In this document: positions 11,370 through 25,067 of the stretch, one piece after another
Layout of the letters: each line of letters begins with the position of its first letter
Numbering within the stretch: position 1 is the first letter of the stretch
Origin: Eumeta japonica
Lineage: Eukaryota; Arthropoda; Insecta; Lepidoptera; Psychidae
Assembly (NCBI GenBank): GCA_005406025.1
Contig: BGZK01000527.1
Span: 124,001-188,000, forward strand
Length of the DNA stretch: 64,000 nucleotides
Direction of reading: 5' to 3'
Position numbers and translations under genes: made by a program
Notes under the pieces: generated by a model
The model's database searches: none
What the model saw: only the letters and a program-made list of their open reading frames with translations
What the model was told of the DNA's origin: nothing

Positions 11370-14300
11370 AATTGATTTTAATAAGAAAGTTATTAGTTTT
11401 ACGTTCACGAGAGCGAAGCCGCTGTCAAAAGATAATATCTTAATTATTAAAATCCCATAAGTTGTGCTAATGCATAAGCTATATGCTGTAAAATTTCGAA
11501 ATCGTAATCAGATTAGTATTAGATTAGTAGTAATCGTAATAGATTAGATTCCTGCGTGAAAGAGTAACAAACATCCAGCCATTAGTAGAATTGTGGCAAA
11601 TGTAACACTGATCCTTTTGGTCCTACACAAAAAAAATGATTGCTGGACTAAACCTGAGAGAAAATTATCGACGTTTAACTTCGAGCGTGTATTAATATAT
11701 CAATTAATGATAATAATATGTTTGAATTTTCACACACCTAATTGTAATAATCCAATGGACACTTTTAAAAAGGTTCTTATAAAAATACAGATTCAGTCAT
11801 AATATAGACATCTTCTATAAATAAATTGAAGAATATAGGATATTTGTTAGGATTTTTTTTTTCACAAACAATTTGTATATCGAAAAGATAATTTATAGTG
11901 GCTCTGAACTATCGGAGAATGATATAGAATTTAACGTTTGACGAATTTCGAGTCGTTGCTAGTAAATATTGCTAAAATCGCTATTTTTCTGCAGACGACT
12001 ATTATTTTTGTTCATAACAAAATAAAGATTAAGCAATTAATTGTTAGATATTGTATTCGATATCGGTTTAATTTTTTTGCATGTCCTCTGGCAACAATTA
12101 ATTACTTAAAATCGCATTCGTACATTCGTAGGTGTATTTGCATTTGTGCACATGTTGTATTGTTATTGTTATTTTTATTACACCTCTAGCGTAGTTACAA
12201 ATGACGGAGTCTGATAATATAAATATGCATACACAAATTCTTAAAAACAGGTTGTTTGAGCCATATAAGTTTCAAGCTACAGAACCAAAAAAAAGTGAAC
12301 AATGTCTTTAGGGTTTTTTTTTTTTTTGTATTGGCTATTTCGGAAGTGTCTTTGCCAGTTAAACATAAAACCATTTATTAATTACTAGTCTGAAATGAAT
12401 GCATTCGGTGTGACGTATTAAATGTTTTTTTGATTTTTGATATAGTCATTCTGATATATGTTCCATGGATTTCGCAAAAGAGGGCTAAATGTTTAAGCTA
12501 AAGTCCAAAATAAAGTCGAGTTTGAGAGTATAGGAAAGCAGAATTTATTATAACTCGAAGGTTTTCAGCTCAATGTTACTATTTCATTTAGCTTTGGTCT
12601 GACGGCCTACATCGGTCAATGAAATTTGCGTCAAATGCGAAGACATGGGATTTGAGCCTAAATATGTATGAATCTAGTTAAAGGCTTATTACGAAATGGT
12701 CTCCTCTTAGAATAATACAAGAAAATTTTTATTTTCCATCAAATATTTCATTCTATGAAATCACATACGAATAGAAAAATAAAAAATACGATAGGTCTTG
12801 AATCCAAACATATAGAAATTATTAAACCAACGTAGACCGACAGAATCACCCACGTTTCTGGAATCAGGCCATTTATTTGTAACATACTAAAATTAATAAA
12901 AAACAATTTTAATTCTGACTTCATATACAAATTGTTGGACAAAAAATTTTGAGATTCAAAATCCTTTTCAAAGGCTTATTTAAAGTAAATAATTAACAAC
13001 AGAAAGATACTCAAATTTGATGACAATAAGAGGGTGTCTTAAAATTAGGAACCCAAAAATATTTTTATTATCCCTATGTGAAAGGAATATTTCTAAAAAT
13101 CATATTTAACTGGATAATTATGAGTACATGAGTCATAAGTACATAACACGTTTAACAATCAAGAAATTTATAACAAATTAAACAAATGTCATTAATTCAT
13201 CGGCCGTTTATTTTATTTATATTTGAAAACTTAAGTTTGACAAACGTAAACTCTTCGAACAAGCGATTAAAAATAACCGTGAATTAATCCGTCCAATTAA
13301 ATATATAATATTAAAAATTAATTTTCTTTTTAAATGAGAAAACTCTCCTATCTTATAAAGTTTGTCTGGTATATGACTTAGATTTGATAAAGTGCGTTCT
13401 ATTGATCCACGTTTGTTTCTCAATTACTATATAAGTTTGAGTTCAATACCCATTTTTTTTTTAATTTCCTTCTTAGATCTGATTTCCAAGGTGACTGATT
13501 TGAAGAAACATACAAATTGCCTGATGTTGTCTCGAGGAACTCTTTTGAAAAAATGCTGTCACTTTGATTCCTGCATGTTTAGGCTCAGACCCAATTTATT
13601 CGCATCTTTCCGACTGCCGTAAAAAATTCAGTAACCGACGTAGACTGTAAGACATAGACCAAATGATTTATTCACTCAGCCTTGTTGTACCTTCAGTGCC
13701 AATTTTGTTCTGGACTTCAGGTATGTTATTATCCATCGATGGCGGAGCGATCGTCGGGCCGATTCTAGAAAAATATTTATGGTCAGTAATGAACGACAAG
13801 CTCCGTAGGTTTGACAGGTCGTGAACTCTGTGCTTTTATCTATGATCGCGAATCGGTTCGTCTGTCCGGAGTAACGATGAGAGCTTGTCGTCCCCGATAA
13901 ATCTATGTCTGGTGATTCATTATTGTACGGGCTATACGTATTTTGATGACTCATTATTCTCAAAATAGAGACAATGCCATGGCGAAATAACAAGGCACAC
14001 GCGATATGTATCATCCCGCTGTACTCCGAAAAGGGGTAGACTGACGGCCTCAGCTGTTTTCATATCTGTGCAGGTGAATCTGGTAAATTTTAGTATATGT
14101 ATATTTTTAAAATAATAGTAATAATCCCTGCCGTAATAATTATCTCGCACGGCCCGTGCCGCCAAGCATTGACTGAGGTTTGACAGATAAGGAGAAGATA
14201 ACATCACCAGCTGCGTCCGCGACGGGTAAATATTTGTTCCACTAATTACAATGAATCCCGACTTAATACAAATGTTAGGTTTTCGCGGGCTCTGTTCTCT

Positions 14301-14420
14301 CGGCCGTACAATTCATGGCTATACAATACCTACATATATAAAATAAAACTGTACTTTGGAAATGTTTATGAAAATCTAATATTAGAAGTGTTTGTAAACG
14401 CAATAGTAGCCATAAGAATC
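11370..14420. other. AT-rich intron, nothing firm
   Basis: Several frames of 60-110 codons occur (for example 13,676-14,014 minus) but none has recognisable motifs. 13,680-14,220 is less AT-rich and may be conserved non-coding DNA. Confidence 0.5.
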
Positions 14421-14429
14421 ATTTTTTAG

Positions 14430-14800
14430 GCTTTCTGTCTGTCTGTATATTTGTTTGTTCGCGCATTATACAAAAACCACTGCACTGAATTGAATATGGT
14501 TTACAGATGCGTGTTGCTGGAGATCTAACTTAAAAAATAAAAAAGTTTTATTCACCATCTAAAAACCGATTTATACGCAAAACTGTCTTAAGCTGGGAGC
14601 TATAACTAAATACAACAAATTATTTTAGAATTTACATGTGTATGGTTTTCATGTCGTACTTCATTATCACACCTTTGAAGATTGAGACGAGAGCAGGACC
14701 GCTATCGAGATCATGGTGGACGCAGTGTCATTCATTGGCATAAAAATCTAGGAATTTATTCTCCGTCCACGCGGGCGTAGCTAGGAGCGAAAGCTAGTAT
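14430..14800 (-). repeat. lepidopteran interspersed element with hexamer-array trace
   Basis: The plus strand has AAACCACTGCACTGAATTGA, then TACAGATGCGTGTTGCTGG, a short GAGCAGGACCGCTATCGAG array and the end CGTCCACGCGGGCGTAGCTA ahead of GAAAGCTAGT. This is the reverse of the head seen in the plus-oriented copies. Confidence 0.5.
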
Positions 14801-15072
14801 CGGATATGTTTTATAGATTTTGTGCCAATGGTAATAATATTGTTTTAAAATCGACTAAATACATAATTTTGTTTTTATATTATAGTCTCCATTTTTTTTT
14901 TAATGAAATTTCACAACTCTTACTCACTATCTTGACCGTGCATTATTCAAATAAATTATTAGTATGTAATGTAATAAATTATTAAAATTCTTCATTAATT
15001 TATACTGTAGAAGAAAATCTGGACGGTAAAGATATGCAGAAAAACCTACGTTCTTGGACTATAGAATATCAA

Positions 15073-15310
15073 TGTCACTGTGGCTCAGTGGAGAGGAGCG
15101 TCTCTTTTGAATTGGAAGTTAGTCGGGTCCTGTCCGTGAGCGAGATTTCACCGTTAAGGTTCCAACTTAAATCCAAGTGAACTTTCCGTACTTCGGAGAG
15201 CAAGTTAAACCATTGGCTCCGGACGTTATCGTTGCATGGACGACGGTGATCGTCTACAGAGCCCGCTGATGGCTATGGGCCGGAAGAGGTAGCTTAAGGT
15301 CCAAGGTCCT
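15073..15310 (+). repeat. tRNA-derived SINE-like element
   Basis: It starts with an A-box-like TGGCTCAGTGGAG, continues through a tRNA-like segment, and has a body with CGTTAAG/GTTAAACCATTGGCTCC and CGACGGTGATCGTC. The body aligns by eye with 33,720-34,020 (reverse strand) and 58,555-58,830. The B-box is degraded. Confidence 0.55.
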
Positions 15311-15319
15311 CCGCTTAAA

Positions 15320-16790
15320 ATAAAAAGATTAGGGAAGCTTCCGAATTTCACGTATTTGCTTCTGACGTCGAAAATATCCTGTCCACTGTATGATTTTTTA
15401 TCAGTTTTTAATGCTTTTAACAATAACTCCAAAAAAAAACTCAGTTTCGCGTTGAGATTTTACATTTAAGAAATCAAACAGATTATCAAATCAAATTATT
15501 TACTTCATGCTAAACTCATAATCGTCGTATAACTCTTTTTTAAAAAACCTTTCTAACTTTAACAGCGGCGCTACAATAAGGAAATGATTCCTATTAAGAA
15601 GCTAGCTTCTTCAAAGTCAAAAATGCTTCATCACCAAAGGCAATAGGTTTTATTTTTTGGAATAAAATAAAGCTATCGTTTCCTTAAAATTATTGCAAAG
15701 TAGATACTGATATTTAATATATATTTAAGTGTTCATAATATATGTTTTGTAAAATTAGCTACGTAAAGAGTTAAGAGATTTATCAATCTATCGCCAGCTC
15801 AATAGCTGCGCATATACTATTCAGACAGTGCGCAGGTCACAGAACTATGTGATTGCCGTTTATGTCAAATGTGACGCTCATGTAGATTTATTCATCTACC
15901 GCATATGATTAACGATATGATTATGGTTATTATAAATAAACAATAATTTTCATCAATATATACATGTAAAAGCAGTAGACATCGCATTTACATAATATCA
16001 TAAGATTTTTCACGGTCAAATTTGATGGTGTTTTGCTTTTATGACAGGTACGACTTCATTTGAAAATTTTATTTTGCCGTTTATTGTACCACAGAGTCCT
16101 GCATAAAAAGTTTTGTTATGGTATTATCCCAATAAAGGACAAATGGCAACACTTTCTTACATTCTTTTGTTGAAAAAGAACAATGCCTTTTAAAATGAGT
16201 TTCGGTAATAATAGAAAGTACCTATTAGTCATTATAGTATTTATGTACCTGCTTTACAGCAGAAATGGCTACCAATTTATGCTTAATTTCTAGTTATAGA
16301 TATTCGTCACTTTTTTTTATTATTCGTCTATGGTACGATGTAAATCGATGCACATGAAACGCAAGAGTATATTCAAATTAATACAGGTTCTACCATAGCA
16401 TCGAAACATTGTATGCCATAATTATTGTCATCAAAACAGCCACCGAAATATATTTATTACCTTATACGAAATTTATTATTATTATATTTTAGTACACTTA
16501 AAAACTCAGTAGACAATAATTTAGTTGTTATATTTGTACTATGGACAAATTAGACAAATGTCTAGATTTGATCTCACGGAAATTGTCACACGTGTCAATA
16601 TCGCGTATCCTATACCATTAAGCGAATAATTCTTGTATACAGAATAGATTTTATCATGCATCTTTTCGTAAATATTTATCTCCTCCCCTTATAAAACAAT
16701 TTTGCCATAAGAAACTACAGATATTGAAGTAGCCGTTTTTAAGAAAAATAGCTTAGCACAACTACGTAAAAATGTCATGCTGACAACCTT
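15320..16790. other. AT-rich intron, nothing recognised
   Basis: No open frames of note and no clear repeat boundaries seen. Confidence 0.6.
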
Positions 16791-16794
16791 AGGA

Positions 16795-16955
16795 TAACAG
16801 ACGCGTAGGTACCACGTCGCTAGGCGCCGGGCGGCCGGCCAGTGATCCACTTCGCACAGCTACAATCAGTCGCGAACTTGCACTTATAAGAGTTCATCGC
16901 ATCGTGCTGCTATCCATCGCGCCAGCGCTTGCGGTCTGGCCGAACATTTACTAGG
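16795..16955. promoter_or_regulatory. GC-rich island with a TATA-like motif
   Basis: Contains GGCGCCGGGCGGCCGGCC and, about 40 bp on, CTTATAAGAG. The layout could be a promoter of a non-coding transcript, but no transcript evidence is visible. Confidence 0.3.
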
Positions 16956-17759
16956 GTTGTGTTTATATTATTTTATATTACTTATAAGTATATTGTCGAT
17001 GATATATTTTTGTAATATATAGCTTGGAAAAGTTGTTTTAAAAAATAAGGAGATCATGAATATTTGCGAAAACATGCAAAATCGTAACTATCCTGTGTAT
17101 TCCATTGCAATCTCGCAAACAGCTCTAATAATTGCTATGGATTTTTTTTTTGATAAAGGCTTGCTTATCAAGTTTGAGTGTGTAAATCTATTCGTTGGTA
17201 AAAATCGATTTTAGACAAACAAAAAAAAGTATTTTACTAAGCGTTTCTTTATTATCATTATTATTACTATTCCGTCCAAATTCAAGGTGATCTCATTGTT
17301 GCTACCACACTTTTTATTTTCAACAGCAAATATCAACTACATGATATAAATTACAAATGGCACTACACAAATAAAACACATAGTTCAATTTTGTATTTGA
17401 ATATTGTTGGAAATGAAAATTTGCAAATTTTCCCGAACGAACGAATTTACATTGCCACAGCAAATTCTAAAGACGCCGATCAAGCTCGATTGCCCTGGTA
17501 CTAGCCAATAAAACGTAACTTTTATAGTTTATTTGTTAATTCGTTATTAATACAAAACTGTATGCTTTTATTTCCGTGCAACCCTTCTCATCCCTATAAT
17601 CGCCCAACTATTTCATATATCAGAAGACGAACGAATCAGAAGAGAAGAACTGAAAGTGAAAATCATCAATACTGAGAACTAAACGCGAATGTGACCCGTT
17701 TTCAAAAAAAGCATATACGTAAACATAGGAAAAAATTCCCTCATCGAACTACGAAATCT

Positions 17760-17990
17760 AAAGGTTATTCGAGACGAGTGCGGGTAATCATCGGGCTATA
17801 ACCGGGACATACAAGTATTTACATCAAAGCTCGTCATAAAAGTGTTTTATCGCCGCGGCGGCGAGTCCGACGGGCGCGGGGGGGGGGACGAGCCGGCCCG
17901 CGGTCCCGGCCGCGGCCCCGGGCGCGCGATGACTAATGTACACCATATTTCTTCAAAGGAAAGTTTCACTTCTGTAAATCAATTTTCAAG
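17760..17990. promoter_or_regulatory. GC-rich island with G-run and paired caudal-type sites
   Basis: Paired CATAAA and TTTTAT words at about 17,835-17,850 next to GCCGCGGCGGCGAGTCCG, and a run of ten G (17,878-17,887). Candidate enhancer with Cad/Abd-B-like sites. Confidence 0.35.
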
Positions 17991-18329
17991 GTGCGTACGC
18001 GCATACATCCGTATTTATTGAACTGTGATGACCTATGGAATAGTGTAAACTGTTTACATACAGTCTTGAGAGGTTGTAAAAAAAACTGAACGATCTGGCT
18101 TCCGGCTGGAGTCGCTTAGGAGTCTGACACGTGCGCCGAGAATCGAACATAAGTTCGGCACGCTTAGAAAATCTAACGTCAAAAGAATATTATGAAGCCA
18201 GCAGCAGTTATTAGGAGATTCTTATAAAGCATTTAAAATATATACAATTTACATTTGACTTCACTATTCAATTTATATTTCACGTCACTAAGCAATTGTT
18301 TTATAACATTTTAAAGAGACAAATGAGTA

Positions 18330-18960
18330 TGTGGGGTGTCAGACAGTAAGCGATCATCGCCATCCATGAACATCTGTAATACCAAGAAAGTCACTAGTGC
18401 GTTGCCACTATCTTTAAGAAAAGAATAGGCTCTTTTTCGGAAAATCTTCTTGTCTATATTGATAGGAAACACCGTTGATAGTATATCATTACAAAGTTTT
18501 GCAGTACGTGGCAGGTAAATTCGATTGTTAAACGCCAGCCATCAAAATGGTGATGATGGCATTTCTAACAAATTTAACGATGACGAAATGCAGTGGCAGA
18601 GATAAGGTTAAATAATTCTTAAGAGAACAGCCAGTGCTATGTGCATAAAATATGCAGAAAGATGCTATATCTCATCACAAAGCTCATGTACTGTGCGACA
18701 CTTGACATTGGATGTGGTATAAAGCCACATAATGCTTTTTCAATCCAGAGGTAAAAACAGTACTTCAACGTGGTGGAAATTGTGCCTTACAAAGTAAAAG
18801 ACGGATGAACTGGCTTGAAGTACTGTTGTGCTCTATTAAAGAACTCCCAAGGTTCTTAGAAACTACTTTTATTTTCCTCTCTAGGAGTTCACTTTAGTGA
18901 AAACTTTGGGATGCCGACACCGGTGATCTCAATACTTGGCGTGGCACTTAGAGCAGTACT
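18330..18960. repeat. degenerate LINE fragment (CR1/Zenon-like, antisense)
   Basis: The stretch with GCGTTGCCACTATCTTTAAG, CTCTTTTTCGG and the following region resembles, from memory, the antisense of a common lepidopteran CR1-type LINE. It is heavily mutated and has no open frame. Class assignment needs a repeat-library search. Confidence 0.4.
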
Positions 18961-19399
18961 TCTGAAGATAGGAAAAATTACAAATGAGGATTTTTTGGCG
19001 ATCTCAGTTTCGGCAAAATATGACATTTTATTCTAATTCCGGAGCCAAGTACAAACCCTTGTAATTTTTCACTATTCGTCTATTATTTTTCCGAAAATCT
19101 GTCTATCCGTTTATCTGCATGTCACAGTCACAATCTTATAATTCCGTCAGTTTTTAATTAATTCTGATACTGCTTTATAAGAACTGCCATAGCATTTTAT
19201 AACGGATATACAAAAAAATTAAGAGTGACCTTTCGAATTAAAATGAGGGACGAAAAAATTTTTTCGCGTGTTCCATTGCGTGGGATGTACTTGGATAGGT
19301 ATTGGAAAGGCATTAAAAATTCTTACTTGAATTTGCCTTTGAGAAGTATATATAAGGTCGGGGAAAAAGGTTTTTCCTATTCCATATACAAATTCAAGA

Positions 19400-20160
19400 T
19401 AATTTTTCAACGTGTTTTATTTGTATATGTATATATGCCATCTTATTGAACAACTTGTTGCTATTTTGTACGTAATAACATAATGTCATTGCTGTAGAAA
19501 CTTTGGGACTTTTGATTAAAAAACTGCGACAATCAGTTTTAATAATCCTCCCTTGATGTTAACCTAACACTATCTAAGGAATTCTGAAGAGACCGAAACA
19601 GGTGAAAATCTGAAGGTGCAAGGTCAGGGCTGCATGGTGGACCCATTAACACTCCCCAACCAAATTCTCTCATATTTGCTGAGTGGCTAAAGATATGTGT
19701 GTTCTGATGTTATCATGATGAAAAACCACACCCTTTCTGTTGATCAATTCCGGCGGTTTTTTCTCTACTTTTTGCTTGAGTCTCATCAGCTGTTGGCAGT
19801 AAAGATCCGAATTGATGGTTTTGCCCGGCGGTAAAAGCTCATAACGAATAATGCCCTATCAATCCCACTATACACATGGCATCAACTTATGGTGAGTTTC
19901 TTACGACGTAGGTCGTAAGAACTAATATGCTGAATTTACTCTATTTTTTCTAAAATTGCATAGACTTTATCCTTAACAGGTCAACCAAAGCGAAATTCAT
20001 CTTTGACATAAAAATTACCAGACTGAAAACTCTTGAATTAGTTTTGTGCTACTCTTACGAACACTGCATTAGGTCCGTATAAGACACAATTTTTTTTAGC
20101 GGCTTATGTCGCATTTTCTTTTTTTTTGTAATAAAACTTCAAAAGTATCAAATTTCTTCA
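19400..20160 (-). pseudogene. degenerate mariner transposase
   Basis: These are the remains of the DD34D transposase inside the mariner at 19,353-20,350. N-terminal remnants lie around 19,940-20,150 and the catalytic C-terminal half around 19,580-19,890, in shifting frames with in-frame stops. The central block between the DNA-binding part and ELLPPG is deleted. Confidence 0.85.
19898..19921. repeat. perfect hairpin, 10-bp arms, at mariner deletion junction
   Basis: TTCTTACGAC, loop GTAG, GTCGTAAGAA, between the N-terminal and catalytic remnants of the mariner. Confidence 0.9.
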
Positions 20161-20359
20161 TTAGATCCGCTCATTTTGGTGGACAGAAAAACAATAAAAA
20201 AAATGGCGGGACACAGCTTTTATTTATTTTTTTTTTTAATTTTATCTATTTAATGGTATCAAAATCAGCCAAATACGAACAGCACAACCAAATAAATTTC
20301 ACGGCAACTTTTTACTCATAGAATACAAAAAAACTTTTTCCTCGACCTAATATGTCAAG

Positions 20360-22976
20360 TAGTTTTATTAACTCTACTTTCGACAGCTTTGTGTTTCCCT
20401 GCCTAAATTTCAACCTTATTTGTTTTAAAAATCAAAAAGGGTACAACCAACACGTACTGTAAATTTATAAATGACTTCACAGACAATAATCTTGGACAAC
20501 ATTTATTCACAATATTTTTTTAGTATTTAGAAATTTCTTGTCAGTAGCAACATGTTAATACCCGTCCATATGGGCATGTGCATTTTATTATAACGGTACC
20601 AATAATTCAAACATGTATTTGTACCCATGCTATTTGAGACAAAATTTATCAAATCGATTACGTGTGAAAACCCGTAACGACTCCCGTTTAACTTATGCTT
20701 AATACAATTTAAAATTCTGTGCCACTATGTTCGTTGATATGTCTTCCCAGTAGCAATCAAAAGAAAATGATATAAACATTTTTTTTCGACAACGTAAAAG
20801 ATAAAATAGAAATATTTTCTCCAACACAACAAAAATATATAAGTGTAATTGCGCTCATAATGTTTACGTAATCTAAAATAATACAAAAAATAAGCTAATA
20901 TAGGAAGCTATTACTTAGAGTAGGTATATTTAATTTATTAGTTTTGTTTGCATTTTGTAATCTATTTTCCGTAATAAGTTTTAACTTCAATTCCTCCCAT
21001 TTGACTATCTATGTTATTCCTGGTATTCAACATTCCTTCACGTTCGCCAAAATCCATTTTCCTGTCATCCAGTTTCCTACAGAAAATATTAAAATTTATT
21101 CTTCCTTTACTACTCTTTACTAATTGAATTCCATCTAACAGTAATCCATAATGTTGATTAAGATCCTAAAAAAGAGAATTTACTTCTTGGTTATCTGCTA
21201 AATATAAGTTTTGAGGGCATAACACTAGTAGATTTACATTTAGTTCTTCTGTGTTTAAAAACAAATAAGTTCATTTCATATTCTAATGTTGGCTTACTTT
21301 TTACAAATTCACTTACATTATTCTTAAAGGTATCGGGCAAATCTTTTTGCTGCTCTATTTGTCGCAGAATATATACTGGACTAAAACTAAGTAAGAAGAA
21401 TGTTATTTTACAAAAAGCTTGAAATTGTTTGCTTGTCAATGTAGTTATTCTGGAGTGTGTGGAGTTTTTTCTCCATTATGTGGAGTGGGAAACTAAATCT
21501 TAATTTTAAATCTTAGTTGTAAATTTACAGTTTTTATAATTATCACATTCAGTGTAATGTAGGTTTCAATCCTGATACCTGTCCGCAATGACGAGGATAT
21601 TTTGTCATAAAAAGAGACCAAAATAATCATCACATAAACGTTCCCAAGCCGACTGTGGTAATAGCCAAGACACAAAGACACTTTTAAAAGTTCATTTCGA
21701 TTTTGGAAATATATAACTGTCAGGTATTTCAAAAATATCTTCATCGATGTTAGACCAATAAAAATTAGAATGGACAATACGCCTCATACGATTGGTACCA
21801 AAATAAGTAAGTGCAAATCCTTGCAGAAAATGTCATGCGAGAATTATTATATCCCTACTCGATATTCCCAAAGTTTAACTCGTTTTTTTTCTTTTAAATA
21901 AGTTATATACTCCATGCTCGTGGCGAATTTTGTGTCTCTCTTTCGTCCTATAATTTGTGGTTACCTGGTAGATATTTTGAAATTGGAATTACCATTCTAA
22001 CAGTTCATAATTTTACAGTAAAGTCAAAATCAAGTATTAGGGTTTTATTTGATCAACATAAGTACAATAACACACTACAAATCACAAAAATGCAAAGGAA
22101 GTGTCGCTGTTATAGTAATATTTAACTACTACGGTAAGGTACTTAAGGAAAAAGAAACCATCCTGTTTTTTTTTTTAATTTTATTTAGAGCATCAGTTGA
22201 ATATGTTTCTAACTTCCGCCTGAGAAATTTCAGAATTTTGAAAAATTAAGGCGTAATTAACTATCGGAGCTTTAGAGACCCTAAGAAGGTGGTTTTATTT
22301 TCAGCAGGCCGTCCTTATATGCATATGTATGTATCGCTGTATAAGTATGTGTGCGTGTGTGTGTATGTCCCATATAAATTTTAAAAACTCCCAGGCAATT
22401 TAAATGGTTTACATTGAAACATTTCACATTAAAAAATTGATCAATCTAAGAGAGATTAACTCTGTAGATAAATTGTAAACAAATGATTTGTTCGTTTGAA
22501 TACAATCATTTTATCAGGCGATTACAAAACTAATACTCAATAAAACACATTGAATTACTTTCAACCAAACAAAAATAATTTTGACCTCGACATGATGAAA
22601 AATGTTAACAGTTTCTTGAACATACAGAACTCTATTTACAGGAGAAAGTCCTGCAAACCGAAGTTTTCCACATTTTCATTCACAATCCAATTAACATCTA
22701 ATTTTCCTAATACCATATTAATTAGTGAATTACGTATTTTCTGTCGATTCCTCAACTTACAGTACCACAGGTGCCCTTTTCAAGGAAAACATTCAATTAC
22801 AGTTTGGCTGTATATTTCTGAAATATTTTGAAACGAATAATACATATAAATGTAACATTTATCGAAAATAATTTAAGTTAAACAAAACATCAAGCGATGC
22901 ATAGTGTCTTTGCCAAAATAATGCCTCTTGTCAAATATGTCAGTTCTTCATATATTTGTGTATGCGTGTGGATGGG

Positions 22977-23009
<33 letters not shown>

Positions 23010-23140
23010 TTTTATCATTAAGACTATCACCATAGAGTTTTTATTTGGTTTTGTTTTTAAACAAAACCTTCGGAAAACTATACTCGCGTCTCTCAGGCCC
23101 CACGAATGATAAACACACAATGTCATAAGGCTGTTTGGAG
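20360..23140. other. AT-rich intron, nothing firm
   Basis: Contains the GT microsatellite and minus-strand frames at 21,191-21,439 and 21,493-21,777 that may be relics of an unidentified element; no motif is clear. Confidence 0.5.
22979..23007. repeat. (GT)n microsatellite
   Basis: Perfect GT run of about 29 bp. It produces false Cys/Val and His/Thr open frames on either strand. Confidence 0.95.
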
Positions 23141-23149
23141 TCTTTATTA

Positions 23150-23470
23150 CGTTTTACAACGGCCGTAAACCCACCGTAAAATTTTGGAATTAATTTAATT
23201 GTGGTCAATTATTCACTAAGCGCTCGACTCATTTAAGTTTGTTTTTTGTACGACGATAATGAGCTAAACAGCATCTAATTTGGCAGTCGGTATCTTTGAT
23301 ACCAACGAATCAAACCACTTTAGCGTATCGGCGTTCGTAACGAAAATACGCTGATAATAACGGTCGATAATGGTCGTTGTTTATTTAATTTGGAATAGTT
23401 TAGCGATTGTGCCCGTGTGAATTGGGCGGCTCAGATAAAAACTTTCGGATGACAAGACCTGAATTAATGA
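23150..23470. promoter_or_regulatory. moderate GC island, candidate enhancer
   Basis: Non-repetitive, balanced DNA with several homeodomain-like TAATTTAATTG words and CGATAATG. Not coding. Confidence 0.3.
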
Positions 23471-24184
23471 TCATAGAAATGAAATAAAAAACAGTCCGTA
23501 AAAAAAAAATTGTGATGTAACAGCGAGGGCATGAATAACGTAAAAATCGAACGGAATTCGTAATATATTATTTAAACATAACGTGTTTGTATTTTCCTGT
23601 TAGTCGGTTTTAGAGAATTTTTATTAAGTACGTGTTTCATATTTAAATAATATTGTCATTTTGTATTCAAGTGCATAAGATTTATCTATGAACGTAAAAA
23701 AGGTTATTATCACTTATTTGTTTCGATGGTTTACAATAATATGTCTGTAGGCAGAACAAAAGAAAATCATCGCAAATAAACTTTAACCTGGTAAAATACA
23801 ATTTTCATCTTGTACACTTAATCTCGAAATAAAATGAATATTCACTAATTCAATAAATATAATAAACATTCTTAGATAACCAACCTTGCATATATATATA
23901 ATTATTATCTCAACGTTTTGAAGTACCAGGAAACTATTCTGACTATTTTTACAATGTTGTGTGCGTCAGTGTGTTTCTATTTGTCACTTTTTTGTTTTCA
24001 GCCTACTTACAGGAAAATTAAATAATTCAAACTCAAGCTTCGCTAATTTAATGGTTTTAAATAAGTTAAAATTGATTTAACATAAAAAAGTGAGTATTCA
24101 CGTACGACAATTATTTAAGTTATTGATTTCTTCCACTCAAAACTAATTTGTTAAATTGCATTTATGTGTATATAATATTGGTGT

Positions 24185-24690
24185 ATTTTCGGGCGCGCTG
24201 AGTTCGAAAATAACGGAATGTTTCAGCGATGGCCTGCAGGGTCGAGCATTTATTAGCCCTTTTATCGTATAGAGTTCACACGTCTATTAAAATTTTCAAT
24301 ATAATTTTACCGTCCATCGGAAAGGGCAGTACGGATGCGACGGGCCTCCGCCGAGAGCTCATTGTGGCCGGCCGGCCGAACACGAAAATGAATAATGCTG
24401 ACCTATCCCGCGACCGCCTCCGCCGTAAATCACCGAGATGTTTATGTGCCCGCGCCCGCGCCGCCCTCCGCGCGCTCGCCTCCGGCCATATTAAATAAAA
24501 ATATATACATACATAAATGGCGAGTAATTCCGTTTTGTATCGAAAGCGGCTCTAAAGTGCGCCCGCGCCGGAGTACCTAGGCGCCGCGGCCTGCGGACGA
24601 GTGAATAAAATAGATTTATGGGCATGTGACCGAGGTTTCTGCGCGTGAACTTGTAAGATAAATCGATGTATTAGCGTCGATGGCGATCGT
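24185..24690. promoter_or_regulatory. large GC-rich island, candidate enhancer
   Basis: About 500 bp, strongly CpG-rich (CCCGCGCCCGCGCCGCCCTC at about 24,451), with interleaved TTTATTAGCCC and AATGAATAATG cores. Overlapping frames on the plus strand are GC by-products. Confidence 0.4.
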
Positions 24691-25067
24691 GCTTCTGACT
24701 TGATATAATATTTTTATGGCAGAAAACGCGTTCAAGGGTTGCAATCGTAACATTCTGATTTTATTATATAAATACTTTTGGCATAAACACTATGTCGTTT
24801 ACATACTAAATCATTTATTTCCCTTCAAGATAAAATTTTAATTAAAGATGCAATGTAATAATCTGAATGGATGAATGTACGAAAATAGTTATTATTTAGG
24901 TTATAGATATATAATTTAAGCGAACACGTTGCAAAAAAGGGTATTATAAAGTCTCTGAATATTTAGAGGATAAATGGACATACTGGGTTCGACTTCTTAC
25001 AGGTTTGTTTTCCTTGCAAATGTTTTATAAATAATTGTATTTCAATATAATTTAGGTTTAAAAAGAG

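Larger units (their letters stand above)
19353..20350 (-). mobile_element. dead mariner transposon with intact TIRs
   Basis: The ends are about 30-bp imperfect inverted repeats (left TAAGGTCGGGGAAAAAGGTT, right ending CCTCGACCTAA), flanked by TA on both sides as expected for Tc1/mariner. The minus strand encodes broken transposase: SGNFYVKDEF near the helix-turn-helix end, then ELLPPG / INSDLYCQQL, VVFHHDN (second catalytic Asp) and SPDLAPSDFHLF (third Asp). The part with the first Asp (usually VTGDE) is missing, and the element is about 300 bp shorter than a full mariner. Stops and frameshifts rule out activity. A 10-bp-arm hairpin sits at the internal deletion point. Confidence 0.9.

Noticed and set aside
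13676..14207. Two overlapping minus-strand frames of 91 and 112 codons
   Set aside because: Composition not convincing and no motif; could be conserved non-coding DNA.
21191..21777. Minus-strand frames suggesting a transposase
   Set aside because: Isolated and without any transposase motif I can name; left as unassigned AT-rich DNA.
22890..23126. His/Thr-rich and Cys/Val-rich frames
   Set aside because: Direct translation of a GT microsatellite.
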